From assembly GCF_018598585.1 (NCBI RefSeq), contig NZ_JAHESD010000027.1, positions 1 through 64,000 of the forward strand: a DNA stretch of 64,000 bases. Direction: 5' to 3'. Source of the DNA: Chryseosolibacter indicum. GTDB taxonomy: Bacteria; Bacteroidota; Bacteroidia; Cytophagales; Cyclobacteriaceae. This document shows positions 19,614 through 29,320 of this stretch, in pieces. The notes below the pieces were generated by a model. That model was not told the origin of the DNA and ran no database searches. It saw only the letters and a list, made by a program, of their open reading frames with translations. A program made the translations under genes and the position numbers. The stretch's first letter is position 1; every line of letters begins with the position of its first letter.

Positions 19614-20129
19614 TTACTTCAAAGCGGACCTCCATCCTTTTGAAAGGATGTTTTCTGCGTCGGTTTCTACTTTTTCGCCAAGTGATTTCTTATATGCGTC
19701 CAACCTTTCAGCTATTTTTTCATCGCTACTGCCTAATATTTGTGCAGCAAGTATACCTGCATTTTTTGCACCGTTTAAAGCTACAGTCGCTACAGGCACC
19801 CCGCCTGGCATTTGTAGTATAGAGAGTACAGAATCCCAGCCATCAATAGAGTTTGATGATTTAACAGGAACGCCAATAACAGGAAGAGACGTTAGCGATG
19901 CCACCATACCGGGAAGATGGGCAGCACCGCCCGCACCAGCTATTATAACTTTTATTCCCGCTTGGCGCGCACCCTGTGCATAGTTAACCATGCGAAGCGG
20001 GGTTCTGTGAGCAGAAACAATGGTTAGCTCATAAGCAATGCCAAATTCATTTAATATTTCTGCTGCCTCTTTCATCACCGAGAGATCAGACTGGCTGCCC
20101 ATTATAATACCTACAACCGGCTTGTTCAT
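19614..20129 (-). CDS. purE: 5-(carboxyamino)imidazole ribonucleotide mutase
   Basis: A 171-residue class I PurE. The active-site loop GSQSDLSVM near the N-terminus, SAHRTPLRM, and the [11 protein letters not shown] substrate loop are all present. It converts N5-CAIR to CAIR in purine synthesis and works with PurK, whose gene overlaps it by 4 bp on the same strand. Confidence 0.96.
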   Translation of the reverse strand: MNKPVVGIIMGSQSDLSVMKEAAEILNEFGIAYELTIVSAHRTPLRMVNYAQGARQAGIKVIIAGAGGAAHLPGMVASLTSLPVIGVPVKSSNSIDGWDSVLSILQMPGGVPVATVALNGAKNAGILAAQILGSSDEKIAERLDAYKKSLGEKVETDAENILSKGWRSALK

Positions 20130-21268
20130 GCTGCTATAACCTTTAAAGTTTCTTTAACAAAAATTGCCTTCTTCTTTAGGTTTTCGACATCCTCATCTAC
20201 AATGGTAACATGTCCCATTTTCCTAAACGGCTTAGTTAGCTTTTTGCCATAAAGATGAACATGTACACCTCTCTCACGGATTACTTCTTCAAAACCTTTA
20301 TATACTGCTGGACCCGAATATTCTGGCTCACCAAGTAGGTTTACCATGGCGCTAGGTATCACCAAAGATGTATCACCCAAGGGCCAGTTGAGTATGGCGC
20401 GCAGGTGTTGTTCATACTGAGAGGTAATATTTGCTTCAATAGTTTGATGCCCACTGTTATGTGGCCGCGGCGCAACCTCATTAACAAGCACCTTACTATC
20501 TTTTGTTACAAACATTTCAACAGCAAGAAGACCTACCATATCTAATTTTCTAATAATGTCTTCTGCTATATTATTTGCTTGCTTAATAACGTCAGATGAT
20601 AGTTGCGCCGGAGCAAACAAATATTCTACAAGATTATGCGTAGGATGAAAAACCATTTCTACAACAGGAAATGTTTTTATTTCACCTTTTTCATTTCGTG
20701 CTACGATAACAGAGATTTCTTTTTCAAAATCTATCAACTTCTCAAGAAGACCGGGCGCATCAAATGCTTTTGAAAGTTCTTGCTCTGTTCTTATAATTTG
20801 AACACCGCGCCCATCGTATCCTTCTTTTCCAAGTTTGTTTACAGCAGGAAGAAAAGTTTTATGTTTAAGCACATCTTGCGCATTTTCAGTAAGCACAAAA
20901 TCCGCCGTGGGGATGTTGTGTTCTTTATAGAAAGTTTTCTGAACTCTTTTATCCTGTATTAGCTCTATAACCTCTGGCTGAGGAAACACCTTTTTTCCTT
21001 GTTTAACAAGTTGTTTAAGGGCTTGTGTGTTTACGTTCTCAATCTCTATTGTAATAATGTCGCAGTGACTGCCAAATTGCATCACAGTATCAAAATCAGT
21101 AAGCTTTCCTGATTTAAACTGAGCAAGGGTTGAGCACGGTGCCGATGGGTCTGGATCAAGCACAGTAAAATCAATGTTAAAATCAATACCTGATTGAATT
21201 AACATACGTCCTAGCTGACCGCCTCCTAAAATACCTAATTTAAAATGTTGATTGAATGACTGACTCAA
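20126..21268 (-). CDS. purK: 5-(carboxyamino)imidazole ribonucleotide synthase
   Basis: An ATP-grasp enzyme of 380 residues making N5-CAIR from AIR, ATP and bicarbonate. The N-terminus reads [13 protein letters not shown], the standard PurK opening, followed by [13 protein letters not shown] and the catalytic [18 protein letters not shown]. The start is a TTG at 21268, since the next Met would cut the dinucleotide-like motif. The purEK overlap implies translational coupling. Confidence 0.95.
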   Translation of the reverse strand: MSQSFNQHFKLGILGGGQLGRMLIQSGIDFNIDFTVLDPDPSAPCSTLAQFKSGKLTDFDTVMQFGSHCDIITIEIENVNTQALKQLVKQGKKVFPQPEVIELIQDKRVQKTFYKEHNIPTADFVLTENAQDVLKHKTFLPAVNKLGKEGYDGRGVQIIRTEQELSKAFDAPGLLEKLIDFEKEISVIVARNEKGEIKTFPVVEMVFHPTHNLVEYLFAPAQLSSDVIKQANNIAEDIIRKLDMVGLLAVEMFVTKDSKVLVNEVAPRPHNSGHQTIEANITSQYEQHLRAILNWPLGDTSLVIPSAMVNLLGEPEYSGPAVYKGFEEVIRERGVHVHLYGKKLTKPFRKMGHVTIVDEDVENLKKKAIFVKETLKVIAA

Positions 21269-21344
21269 GATCTAAATGTTTTGACTGCAATTTAGACAGC
21301 CTTAATGAATACTAATAGTATTAAATTTAATTAGCAATTCGGTT

Positions 21345-23267
21345 TTACTTTGACTTGGCAATCTCTACGTCTGTGATTACGTCACCAACCTCAATACGAT
21401 GTACCAAGTCCATTCCCTCAACAACTTCTGCAAAAATTGTATATCGGCCGTCTAAATGGGGTGTTGGAGAATGGGTTATAAACCATTGTGTTCCCTCGGT
21501 ATCCTTTCCGGCTGAGGCCATGCCGACACTTCCTGTTTTGTATTTACGTGTGGTAAACTCTGATCTTATAGAATAGTCTTCACTTCCCCAACCATCACCG
21601 CGATTGCAGCCTCCCTGGATTACAAAGTTTGGAACTACACGATGGAAGGGCTTTCCGTCAAAGTAATTGCTTTGCGCAAGCTTTACAAAGTTAGCTACAG
21701 AACCTGGGGCTTCATCTGTTAGCAATTGTATTCTTACATTTCCTTTTGTGGTTTTTACTATTGCTTCCTGATTGTTCTTGATGTTCTTAATGAAGTCCCA
21801 ATCAATGGGGTGGTTAAACTCATTTACAACAGGTTTCGCCTTTCTTCTTTCAAAATACGCTATCGCTTTCTCGACGGGCTGAAGTGCTTCGTTATCTTTT
21901 GGAAGGCTTAATTTTTTAGCCCCCTCAGCCAAAAAAGAAAAGTCCTTTACAGTGCTCCTGTAATTATTTAAAGAATCAGCAAGGGGTTCAGCAAGAATGC
22001 CTATCACTGCAGCGTCAACCTTTTGTTTTAACATCTCCTCTTTACAAACTTCGGCATACTTTGCTTTCAGGCTCTGATTAAAATCTTTTTGTTGATGCAA
22101 ATTTGCAAGAGCACTGGCAGCAGATGTGCGAACAACAGCTGTGTCAGCCGAAAGTTTTTCTTGGATAAAATCAAAAGCAGAAATTGAATTCTGTAAAGAA
22201 GAAATTAATGAAGCTTGAGCATATGGATTGATGCTTTGATTTATCGATTGTTTTACTTCTTCGATAAGCGATTTGTTGTCACTAACTTTAATCGCAGCTT
22301 CAAATAGGTTCGCTTTAATTCTCCAGTTTTCAATTCTCCCTGTTAAATTAGAAAGTTCAATCCAGTTATCTTTTGTTGCTACTGCTTTAATCACTTCAGA
22401 TGCCGCAATTCCAACATTGGGGTTGTTATTGTAAAGGGCAGCATATAAGATGGATTTTGTATTTTCTATAGGAAAGCTCCTAAGGGCATATAAAGCATTT
22501 ACCTTAACCCTGAAGTCGCGTTCAGAATCAATAATCTCTTTTAGTGTCTTTACAACAGCAGGATCTTTAGCTTTACGCAGCGCTGATGCCGCCGCCATTC
22601 TTACTTCAGCAGAACGATCATTTAACGCAGATTGTGAAATTGATTTCGTGTATATACCGAGATCTTTTGCTCCTCTTGCAAAATAGTGCGCTGCAATTAA
22701 GCGTACAGATTCATTCAGATTTTCGCTTAAAAGAATAGAAGCAATCCTGTTGGCTGTAGTATCTGTCTTCCCATTTAATCCTGCCCGGTAAATAGATAAG
22801 GATAACCCCTCGTTTCCATTTGTGTCTTTTAACAATGTGGGCTGAATGAGCTCCCACTTAACGGTTCTTTTGCCGTAAGCTTCAAGTAATTCATTCAGAA
22901 CAACATTGTTCTTTTCTTTCATTATTGCTCCAAGCAATATTCTTTCACTTTCTTTTGAAGGTGTTTGCCCTATAGCAAAAGCAGCTGCTTTTCGCACCGA
23001 AGTAGAGGGTTCGTTAAATAGAAGCTTGCCAATATGATGTAACGCTGCACTGTCTTGAATTGAACCAAAAGCGAGTACGGCTTCTTTTCGATAAGTAGAA
23101 TCTTCCTGGCTAAAATATCGGTATAAACTGTCCGAAAGTCTCTTGTCTTTGTAGTCGTAAATTTTCTTTATCTCGGTGTCCGAGAACTTATTTACACCAT
23201 CAGATTTTTTACCACAAGCAATAACCAGGCTGAGCAACAGCAGCAGGGGAAAGAACTTTTTAAACAT
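21345..23267 (-). CDS. Lipoprotein with HEAT repeats and C-terminal cyclophilin-type peptidyl-prolyl isomerase
   Basis: Lipobox LLLLSLVIACGK (Cys about 18). Residues about 45-450 form HEAT-like alpha-hairpin repeats (RKEAVLAFGSIQDSAALHHIGKLL, VRMAAASALRKAKDPAVVKTLKEI and others). The last ~160 residues are a cyclophilin domain with FHRVVPNFVIQGG, GSVGMA, TQWFITHSPTPHLDGRYTIFAEV and VHRIEVGD. Several catalytic residues of the family (the FHR arginine, Gln-Gly-Gly, the TQWFI equivalent of SQFFI) are recognisable. It is probably anchored in the periplasm or outer membrane as a folding factor, with HEAT repeats as the docking platform. Confidence 0.88.
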   Translation of the reverse strand: MFKKFFPLLLLLSLVIACGKKSDGVNKFSDTEIKKIYDYKDKRLSDSLYRYFSQEDSTYRKEAVLAFGSIQDSAALHHIGKLLFNEPSTSVRKAAAFAIGQTPSKESERILLGAIMKEKNNVVLNELLEAYGKRTVKWELIQPTLLKDTNGNEGLSLSIYRAGLNGKTDTTANRIASILLSENLNESVRLIAAHYFARGAKDLGIYTKSISQSALNDRSAEVRMAAASALRKAKDPAVVKTLKEIIDSERDFRVKVNALYALRSFPIENTKSILYAALYNNNPNVGIAASEVIKAVATKDNWIELSNLTGRIENWRIKANLFEAAIKVSDNKSLIEEVKQSINQSINPYAQASLISSLQNSISAFDFIQEKLSADTAVVRTSAASALANLHQQKDFNQSLKAKYAEVCKEEMLKQKVDAAVIGILAEPLADSLNNYRSTVKDFSFLAEGAKKLSLPKDNEALQPVEKAIAYFERRKAKPVVNEFNHPIDWDFIKNIKNNQEAIVKTTKGNVRIQLLTDEAPGSVANFVKLAQSNYFDGKPFHRVVPNFVIQGGCNRGDGWGSEDYSIRSEFTTRKYKTGSVGMASAGKDTEGTQWFITHSPTPHLDGRYTIFAEVVEGMDLVHRIEVGDVITDVEIAKSK

Positions 23268-23423
23268 TTATTGTCAGATTAGAGAGGGTTCTGTCATTGC
23301 AACACGAGCTACTTCGTAATTCGATGGTGAATAGAAGAAGTGGTTTTTCTTTTACTGCATACGACTATCTGCCTCAGATAATTTCCTGTAAAGATAATAA
23401 AGTTATTGGAGCAATTCGGATGC

Positions 23424-25544
23424 TTATGATAACAGCTGGTAAACAGCAAAGGCAGATAGATATGCCAATGCAGTCATATATAGGAGTTGAAGCAAAGGCC
23501 ATTTCCATCCTTTTGTTTCCCGATACACCACAGCCAATGTGCTCATGCATTGCATGGCGAAAGTATAGAATATCAGTAATGAAAAACCTGTTGCAGGTGT
23601 AAAGCGAGGATTACCTGTTTCCGGATCTACCTCTTTGGCTAACCGCTCTTTAATTGTATCCTGATCGTCTTCATTTACACTTCCTATACTGTATATCGTG
23701 GCGATGGTTCCAACAAAAACTTCCCTTGCAGCAAAAGAGGTTAAAAGTGCAATTCCGATTTTCCAATCGTAACCAAGCGGTTTAATCACCGGCTCTATTG
23801 CTTTTCCGATTACACCCGCGTATGAATTCTCAAGCTTATACGCTGCAACCCTATCTTCAAGCCCTTGCTCTGTTAACCTTAAATTAGCTGATTGTGAAAG
23901 CACTGTTTCTCTTGCATTCTCTAATCTATCACCAGGGCCGTAGCTGGCTAGTACCCATAGAACAATTGAGATAGCAAGTATTACTTTACCAGCTTCAAAT
24001 ACAAATGCTTTTGTTTTTTCGACAATTGTATAGCCAACGTTTGACCACCGTGGTACGCGGTAGGCAGGTAGCTCCATGATTAAGAAGCTTCTTTCTTTAA
24101 CCTTAATAAGCAATTTCATAACCCAGGCAGATCCTATTGCAGCAACAAATCCTAACAGGTAAAGTCCCATAAGTGCAAGACCCTGTAGATTAAAAAAACC
24201 AATAGCCCTGTCGGGAGGAATAATTAAAGCGATGAGAATAGTAAAAACCGGAAGCCTGGCCGAACAACTGATAAGAGGCGTTACGAAAATAGTGATTGTT
24301 CTTTCCTTCCAGTTATCGATGGTACGGGTTGCCATAATAGCAGGAATTGCGCATGCAACGCCCGACATTAAAGGCACTACACTCTTCCCATTTAAACCAA
24401 ATTTTCGCATGATCTTATCCATTAGAAATACCACGCGTGCCATGTACCCTGATTCTTCCAGAATCGCGATAAACGCAAACAGAATGGCAATCTGCGGAAT
24501 AAAGATTAGTATACCGCCAATACCAGGAATAATACCTTCAGCAATTAAACTTGTAAGCGGACCCTCAGGCAATGCGTTCTTAACAAAACCACTAAAATCC
24601 GCAAACAATGTATCGATCATATCCATCGGCAACGTTGCCCAGGCAAAAATTGATTGGAAGATCAAAAACAGAAGTCCGAAGAAGATAACATAACCCCACA
24701 CTTTATGTGTAAGTATCTTATCAAGCTTGTTGGAATATTGCTTCCATGAATTATCACCTTGTTTTAGCGTTACCTGGTTCAGAAGATCCTGTATAATACT
24801 GTAACGCTGGATGGTCTCCGCTCCCTGAAATTTTCCGGGGAAGAAATTATATCCAGTTCTTATTGCACCAACTACATGTTGGTCTGAAGCTGACAGAAAT
24901 TTTAGCGACTTTGGTTGTTCAAGAAATTGGTAGGCTTCATAATCGTTATCTACCTTCAATTTCTCACGTAGTTCCTGTACGGCAGGTTTAGCGTCATCCC
25001 ATACTGAAAAAATAGGCTTTGGTGAGGGCGCTAAAGGCTGAAGGAAGGCACGTTTAAGTTCTTCTAATCCTATTCCGTTTCTCGCATTTATAGGAATAAC
25101 AGGAATACCAAGTTTAGAAGATAGCGCCTTTAGGTCATAGCTGATGCCTGACTTCACAGCCAGATCCATCATGTTTAATGCAAGAATTACGGGCAGGCCG
25201 ATGTCTATTATCTGCGTAACAAGTAAAAGACTTCTTTTAAGATTGGTGGCATCAGCAATGACAACGATCTTGTCGGGCGTCGATGCCGAATGATGGTCGA
25301 GCAGAATTTCAGCAACTATTTGCTCGTCTAAACTCCTGGGATAAATGCTGTAAATGCCGGGAAGGTCTACAATCTCAACAATGCTTTGATCTGGCAGCGA
25401 ACAAATACCCGATTTCTTATCGACTGTTACCCCTGGAAAATTGCCAATCTTCTGATTAAGACCAGTCAAATGGTTAAAGAGAGATGATTTTCCTGCATTG
25501 GGATTCCCGAGCAATGCAATTTTCTGCCGCTTTATCTCTGACAT
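23424..25544 (-). CDS. feoB: Ferrous iron transport protein B
   Basis: A 706-residue protein. The N-terminal G domain has G1 GNPNAGKSS (13-21), G3 DLPGIYS and G4 NMMD, followed by a helical GDI-like spacer. The membrane part contains the Gate motifs, including GVACAIPAIMATRTI with the conserved Cys and PLISCSARLPVFTILI. It imports Fe(II). FeoA is encoded directly upstream, with the feoA stop and feoB start overlapping by one base. Confidence 0.96.
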   Translation of the reverse strand: MSEIKRQKIALLGNPNAGKSSLFNHLTGLNQKIGNFPGVTVDKKSGICSLPDQSIVEIVDLPGIYSIYPRSLDEQIVAEILLDHHSASTPDKIVVIADATNLKRSLLLVTQIIDIGLPVILALNMMDLAVKSGISYDLKALSSKLGIPVIPINARNGIGLEELKRAFLQPLAPSPKPIFSVWDDAKPAVQELREKLKVDNDYEAYQFLEQPKSLKFLSASDQHVVGAIRTGYNFFPGKFQGAETIQRYSIIQDLLNQVTLKQGDNSWKQYSNKLDKILTHKVWGYVIFFGLLFLIFQSIFAWATLPMDMIDTLFADFSGFVKNALPEGPLTSLIAEGIIPGIGGILIFIPQIAILFAFIAILEESGYMARVVFLMDKIMRKFGLNGKSVVPLMSGVACAIPAIMATRTIDNWKERTITIFVTPLISCSARLPVFTILIALIIPPDRAIGFFNLQGLALMGLYLLGFVAAIGSAWVMKLLIKVKERSFLIMELPAYRVPRWSNVGYTIVEKTKAFVFEAGKVILAISIVLWVLASYGPGDRLENARETVLSQSANLRLTEQGLEDRVAAYKLENSYAGVIGKAIEPVIKPLGYDWKIGIALLTSFAAREVFVGTIATIYSIGSVNEDDQDTIKERLAKEVDPETGNPRFTPATGFSLLIFYTFAMQCMSTLAVVYRETKGWKWPLLQLLYMTALAYLSAFAVYQLLS

Positions 25545-25774
25545 TACTGAACGATTGAAATGGTTGCTGCCTCCTCAAGTCTTAAAGACAGCTCATAACC
25601 AGATACACTGATGCAAATAGGATCGCCAAACGGAGCAGTAAAATTAAATCGAACAGGTACACCAGGAAGGCATCCCATCTCCATCAACTTCACGGAAATG
25701 TATTCGTCTTTGAAACCAGCAATTATTGCTACTTCACCTGGCTTCATTTGCGCGACACTTTTGGTTGAACTCAA
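25544..25774 (-). CDS. feoA: Ferrous iron transport protein A
   Basis: A 76-residue SH3-like FeoA domain: SVAQMKPGEVAIIAGF, LKLMEMGCLPG-like reading VKLMEMGCLPGVPVRF, and SGYELSLRLEEAATI at the end. It assists FeoB in Fe(II) uptake. The start is a TTG at 25774. An ATG at 25747 would remove the conserved leading strand, so the TTG is preferred. It leads the feoAB operon. Confidence 0.92.
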   Translation of the reverse strand: MSSTKSVAQMKPGEVAIIAGFKDEYISVKLMEMGCLPGVPVRFNFTAPFGDPICISVSGYELSLRLEEAATISIVQ

Positions 25775-26179
25775 TTCTGGTTATTTAGATTAATTACAAA
25801 CAAGGCAAAGATATGGGTGGTTCCATTCACAAACAATGATTTTTATCAAAGGATTCTACTTTAGCGTAGATATTGTGTAGCATTAGTTAATACAAGAAGA
25901 GTCCTATGCTTACTCGTACAGGTACCATGGGGAATCAGTATGGGGACCGAGTAGCTTTCATGGTGATAGGGTAATGATAGGGTGGTCGTTCGGTGGAACA
26001 AGGGAAAAAGGGCCCTTTTACGGTTAAAAACCGTATTTAGGCTGAAAAAAGGCTGAATCTGCACTGATTATCCATAGAACCTGTACTGAACGCAGACTAG
26101 TCTGCCATGGTAGATCACTGATAAGTCATTTAGAAGGTTTTAAAGGGATTGAAAGAATTAATAGTTTTAAAAGTAACTT
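25775..26179. other. Palindrome-rich non-coding region
   Basis: About 405 bases between the divergent feoA and microprotein starts, without a credible gene. It contains a 14-bp palindrome AAAAGGGCCCTTTT (26006-26019), a hairpin TACGGTT/AACCGTA with a three-base loop (26019-26035), and another 14-bp palindrome GCAGACTAGTCTGC (26092-26105). Pairing between ACTCG near 25910 and CGAGT near 25950 is also possible. It could hold a structured RNA, a repeat or regulatory sites for feoAB; this is inference. Confidence 0.4.
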
Positions 26180-26350
26180 ATGGAAAAGAAAGAAAAAGAG
26201 GAGAATGATGCTCCGAAATCTGAAAAGCATCAGAAAGAGGTGGAAGAGAAAAAACAAGAAAAACAGAATGATGCCGATGAAGGAGAAAATCCTTTCGACT
26301 TCGGAGGTATGCCTCAACGCGATTTAAAGAAAAACCTGGGCTGTGGATAG
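26180..26350 (+). CDS. Small highly charged protein (56 aa) ending in LKKNLGCG
   Basis: This frame encodes a Lys/Glu-rich N-terminal two-thirds followed by a distinct hydrophobic end: ENPFDFGGMPQRDLKKNLGCG. The change from charged to patterned sequence and the terminal Gly-Cys-Gly make it look like a genuine conserved small protein. I believe similar tails (FGG-P-RDLKKNLGCG) occur in other Bacteroidota small proteins, but this is from memory. No signal peptide. It converges on murF-alr, whose stop is 14 bp away. Confidence 0.6.
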   Translation: MEKKEKEENDAPKSEKHQKEVEEKKQEKQNDADEGENPFDFGGMPQRDLKKNLGCG

Positions 26351-26364
26351 AGCAGAAAAAAACT

Positions 26365-28803
26365 TTAGATTCCTTCAGCTACAAATACTCTTTTCACGCG
26401 CTCGCTCGTGCTTGTGAGAATTTCGTATGGGATGGTATTGATACGATTGGCTACATCATGTATCGAAAACTCCTTTCCAAAGATAATCACCTCATCTCCT
26501 TCACGTGCATCTATACCAGTAACATCAACCATTGTCATATCCATACATACATTGCCAACCACTGATGCCATTTTCCCATTTATTAAAACCTTTCCGATAC
26601 CGCGGCTAAATGCGCGGCTAAAACCATCGGCATATCCAATGGCAATGGTGGCAATCCTCATTTCTTTTTCTGCATTTCCTCTTCTTCCATAACCAATAGA
26701 TTCACCTGCAGGAATGGTCTTAATTTGCGATATAAACGTTTTTAATGTTGCTACAGGTTTTAGCGCTCCAATTCTTTCTTGTGTTGGATCTACACCGTAA
26801 AGCCCTATGCCTAATCTAACCATGTCAAACTGCATTTCCGGAAGTCTGAGGATACCCGGAGAGTTTAAAAGATGATACAAAGGCTTAGCAGGCAAAATGG
26901 AAGAAACGTCATTTGCTAATCTGAAAAACTTTTCTCCTTGCTGCTTTGAGAATTGATCATGCATGGCTTCATCAGCGCCTGCCAAGTGGCTGAATATGCT
27001 GGCCACTGTTATATTCTGGTGTTTAATCAGAAGGCCTTTTAGTTCTTCAATGTCTCCCTCATCAAAACCAAGACGGTGCATGCCCGTGTCTAGTTTTAAA
27101 TGAATTGTACTTTCTCTCCCATCAAGAAAGTTTAAGTAGGAATGAAAAATCTTAAAGCTATAAATCTCAGGTTCCAGGTGGTGACCAATAAGTTTGTTGA
27201 AACTATCTTCAGAAGGATTCATTACCATAATGGGTAAAGAAATATTATTCTTTCTTAGTTCTATTCCTTCATCTGCATAGGCAACACCCAGGTAATCTAC
27301 TTTATGAAACTGCAGGAGGTTGGCTATTTCAGTGCTTCCGCTTCCATAAGCAAAGGCTTTAACCATCACCATAATTTTTGTAGATGGCTTAATGCGTGAC
27401 TTAAAAAAATTCAGATTATGAACAACGGCGTTCAAATCAATCTCCATCACAGTGCCATGCACTTTGCGTTGCAGCTTATTGACAATCTTTTCGAATTGGA
27501 AAGGCCTTGCTCCCTTAACCAGTATAATTTCGTTTTGAAGTTTGGTCTCATCAAAGTCTGTAAGAAAGGCCTCCGTACTTTCAAAGAAAGTAGAGGAGGA
27601 GGGAAAGTACTTCTTATGCTTGCTTAGTAATTCACCTATTCCTACAAAGAAGTCTACTTTTCTACGTGCGATTACTTCTGCAATCTTTTTTACTAGATCT
27701 TCATCAGGCAAGCCCGATTGTAGTACATCGGATAATATTATGCGCTTTGTTTTCTTTTGATGCTGATTAGCCAGAAACTCCGTGCTGATTTGCAAACCCG
27801 CCAGGTCGTTATTATAAGTATCGTCAATAATCTGGCACTGGTTGATCCCTTCTTTCAATTCCAGACGCATGGGAATCGAGCGAAGCATAGCAATGCGATT
27901 ATTAATTTCTTTTAAATCAAACTTCAAATAAATCAACAATGCGACGCAATGCAGGCAATTCTCAACCGATGCGCTATCTGTAAAAGGAATAGTAATGCGT
28001 TCCTGTTCATTTTGATAACTGATCAGAAAGTAATTACCATCTTTACGAATGATTATATCTGCATTGTTGCTAAAGCCCCAGCTCAGTAGCTTTTTATTTG
28101 ATCGAACGGCAACCTCATCAATCAATAGATGGTCCTTGCAATAAATTACGATTGTGGAGTTTTCGAATAACTTGAATTTTTCTTCAGCTTTTTGCTTTCG
28201 GCTTTCAAAACCTTCGTCATGTGCCGACCCTAGATTCGAGAATATACCTACGGTTGGTTGTATAATTTTTGCAAGTTTTTCCATCTCCGCAGGCTCTGAA
28301 ATACCGGCTTCAAATAAGCCTAATTGATGATATGGTTGCAGTTGCCATACCGATAAAGGAACACCCAACTGTGAGTTATAGCTACCAGGGTTCTTGGCAA
28401 TCTTGTAATCAGGCGATAATAACTGATAGAGCCATTCTTTAATGATTGTTTTTCCATTACTGCCTGTGATTCCTACAACAGGGATGTTGTAATTGCTTCT
28501 ATGCGCTGAAGCAATAGCCTGAATTGCATGAATAGAAGATTCTACCAAGAGGATGTTGCAACCCGCAAGTGTACTTAACCCTGCTATTTCACATTCTATT
28601 ACAAATTGTCTTATCCCTTGATTGTATAGATCTTTGATGTATAAATGACCATCGTGATGAGGGCCCTTTATTGCAAAGAAGACAGAGCCTTCTACATTGC
28701 TTCCTTTCCTGCTATCTGTAATAAGATTGGTGATAAGCTGGTTCTGATCCATGGATAAAACGGAACCATTTGTTAAAGCAGGAAGATCTGAAAACCAAAT
28801 CAT
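26365..28803 (-). CDS. murF-alr: Bifunctional UDP-MurNAc-tripeptide:D-Ala-D-Ala ligase / alanine racemase
   Basis: An 812-residue fusion. Residues 1 to about 440 are MurF, with ATP-binding GITGSNGKT (111-119). Residues about 450-812 are a PLP-dependent alanine racemase: VMVKAFAYGSG with the PLP lysine at about 482, LKLDTGMHRLG, and the AIGYADGFSRAF tyrosine region. One polypeptide thus makes D-alanine and also attaches D-Ala-D-Ala to the peptidoglycan precursor. This fusion is known across Bacteroidota and is not a sequencing artefact. In the MurF half the nucleotide loop is intact. The preceding gene ends only 12 bp upstream. Confidence 0.94.
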   Translation of the reverse strand: MIWFSDLPALTNGSVLSMDQNQLITNLITDSRKGSNVEGSVFFAIKGPHHDGHLYIKDLYNQGIRQFVIECEIAGLSTLAGCNILLVESSIHAIQAIASAHRSNYNIPVVGITGSNGKTIIKEWLYQLLSPDYKIAKNPGSYNSQLGVPLSVWQLQPYHQLGLFEAGISEPAEMEKLAKIIQPTVGIFSNLGSAHDEGFESRKQKAEEKFKLFENSTIVIYCKDHLLIDEVAVRSNKKLLSWGFSNNADIIIRKDGNYFLISYQNEQERITIPFTDSASVENCLHCVALLIYLKFDLKEINNRIAMLRSIPMRLELKEGINQCQIIDDTYNNDLAGLQISTEFLANQHQKKTKRIILSDVLQSGLPDEDLVKKIAEVIARRKVDFFVGIGELLSKHKKYFPSSSTFFESTEAFLTDFDETKLQNEIILVKGARPFQFEKIVNKLQRKVHGTVMEIDLNAVVHNLNFFKSRIKPSTKIMVMVKAFAYGSGSTEIANLLQFHKVDYLGVAYADEGIELRKNNISLPIMVMNPSEDSFNKLIGHHLEPEIYSFKIFHSYLNFLDGRESTIHLKLDTGMHRLGFDEGDIEELKGLLIKHQNITVASIFSHLAGADEAMHDQFSKQQGEKFFRLANDVSSILPAKPLYHLLNSPGILRLPEMQFDMVRLGIGLYGVDPTQERIGALKPVATLKTFISQIKTIPAGESIGYGRRGNAEKEMRIATIAIGYADGFSRAFSRGIGKVLINGKMASVVGNVCMDMTMVDVTGIDAREGDEVIIFGKEFSIHDVANRINTIPYEILTSTSERVKRVFVAEGI

Positions 28804-28815
28804 AGATCACTATAG

Positions 28816-29145
28816 TCAAAATAATTTAGCGCCGTCAGGTACCGGCTTATCTGGAGTACAAAGAACTACGTTTCCTTTCTCATCAGGAAACCCCGTAACG
28901 AGTACCTCTGACATAAAGTTGGCAATTTGCTTGGGAGGAAAATTGGTAACACAGACTACTTGTTTGCCTACCAGGCCTTCAGGATTGTAATGTGTTGTTA
29001 TTTGAGCACTGGATTTTTTAACTCCCATTTCCCCTAAATCTATCCACAGCTTAATGGCTGGTTTTTTTACTTCAGCAAATATCTCTGCTTTAATTACTGT
29101 ACCGATTCTGATATCTATTTTTGAAAAATCTTCCCAAGAGATCAT
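28816..29145 (-). CDS. CsaA-like tRNA-binding domain protein
   Basis: A 109-residue OB-fold protein of the EMAPII/CsaA type: [66 protein letters not shown]. CsaA proteins bind tRNA as dimers and have been linked to chaperone activity. It lies upstream of murF-alr on the same strand with a 12-bp gap, so the two may share a transcript. Confidence 0.88.
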   Translation of the reverse strand: MISWEDFSKIDIRIGTVIKAEIFAEVKKPAIKLWIDLGEMGVKKSSAQITTHYNPEGLVGKQVVCVTNFPPKQIANFMSEVLVTGFPDEKGNVVLCTPDKPVPDGAKLF

Positions 29146-29245
29146 ACTGCTTTAAATAACGGACGAAAAGTAGTCAGAAACATGCGAAATGCAATTTAAA
29201 GTGCTCTTAACTACCTGATTTCGATAGTTTAATCAATAAATAATG

Positions 29246-29274
29246 TTTGTATTACCGCTTTATTTCGTACTTTG
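29246..29274 (+). promoter_or_regulatory. Candidate promoter upstream of the 29321 gene
   Basis: TTTG at 29246-29249, then 18 bases, then TACTTTG at 29268-29274. This is close to the TTTG ... TAnnTTTG Bacteroidota promoter, with one base missing in the -7 box. Confidence 0.4.
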
Positions 29275-29320
29275 CTGAAACAAAAAACAAAATGCTGGTG
29301 TTTAAACAATTTACCGAATA

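Noticed and set aside
24232-24693. 153-codon plus-strand frame inside feoB
   Set aside because: Antisense shadow of a strongly recognised gene.
25861-26064. Minus-strand 67-codon frame in the palindrome-rich region
   Set aside because: Composition follows the palindromes, no family resemblance, and no start context.
26126-26317. Minus-strand frame antisense to the microprotein
   Set aside because: Its Phe/Leu-rich translation is just the complement of the Lys/Glu codons of the real small gene.
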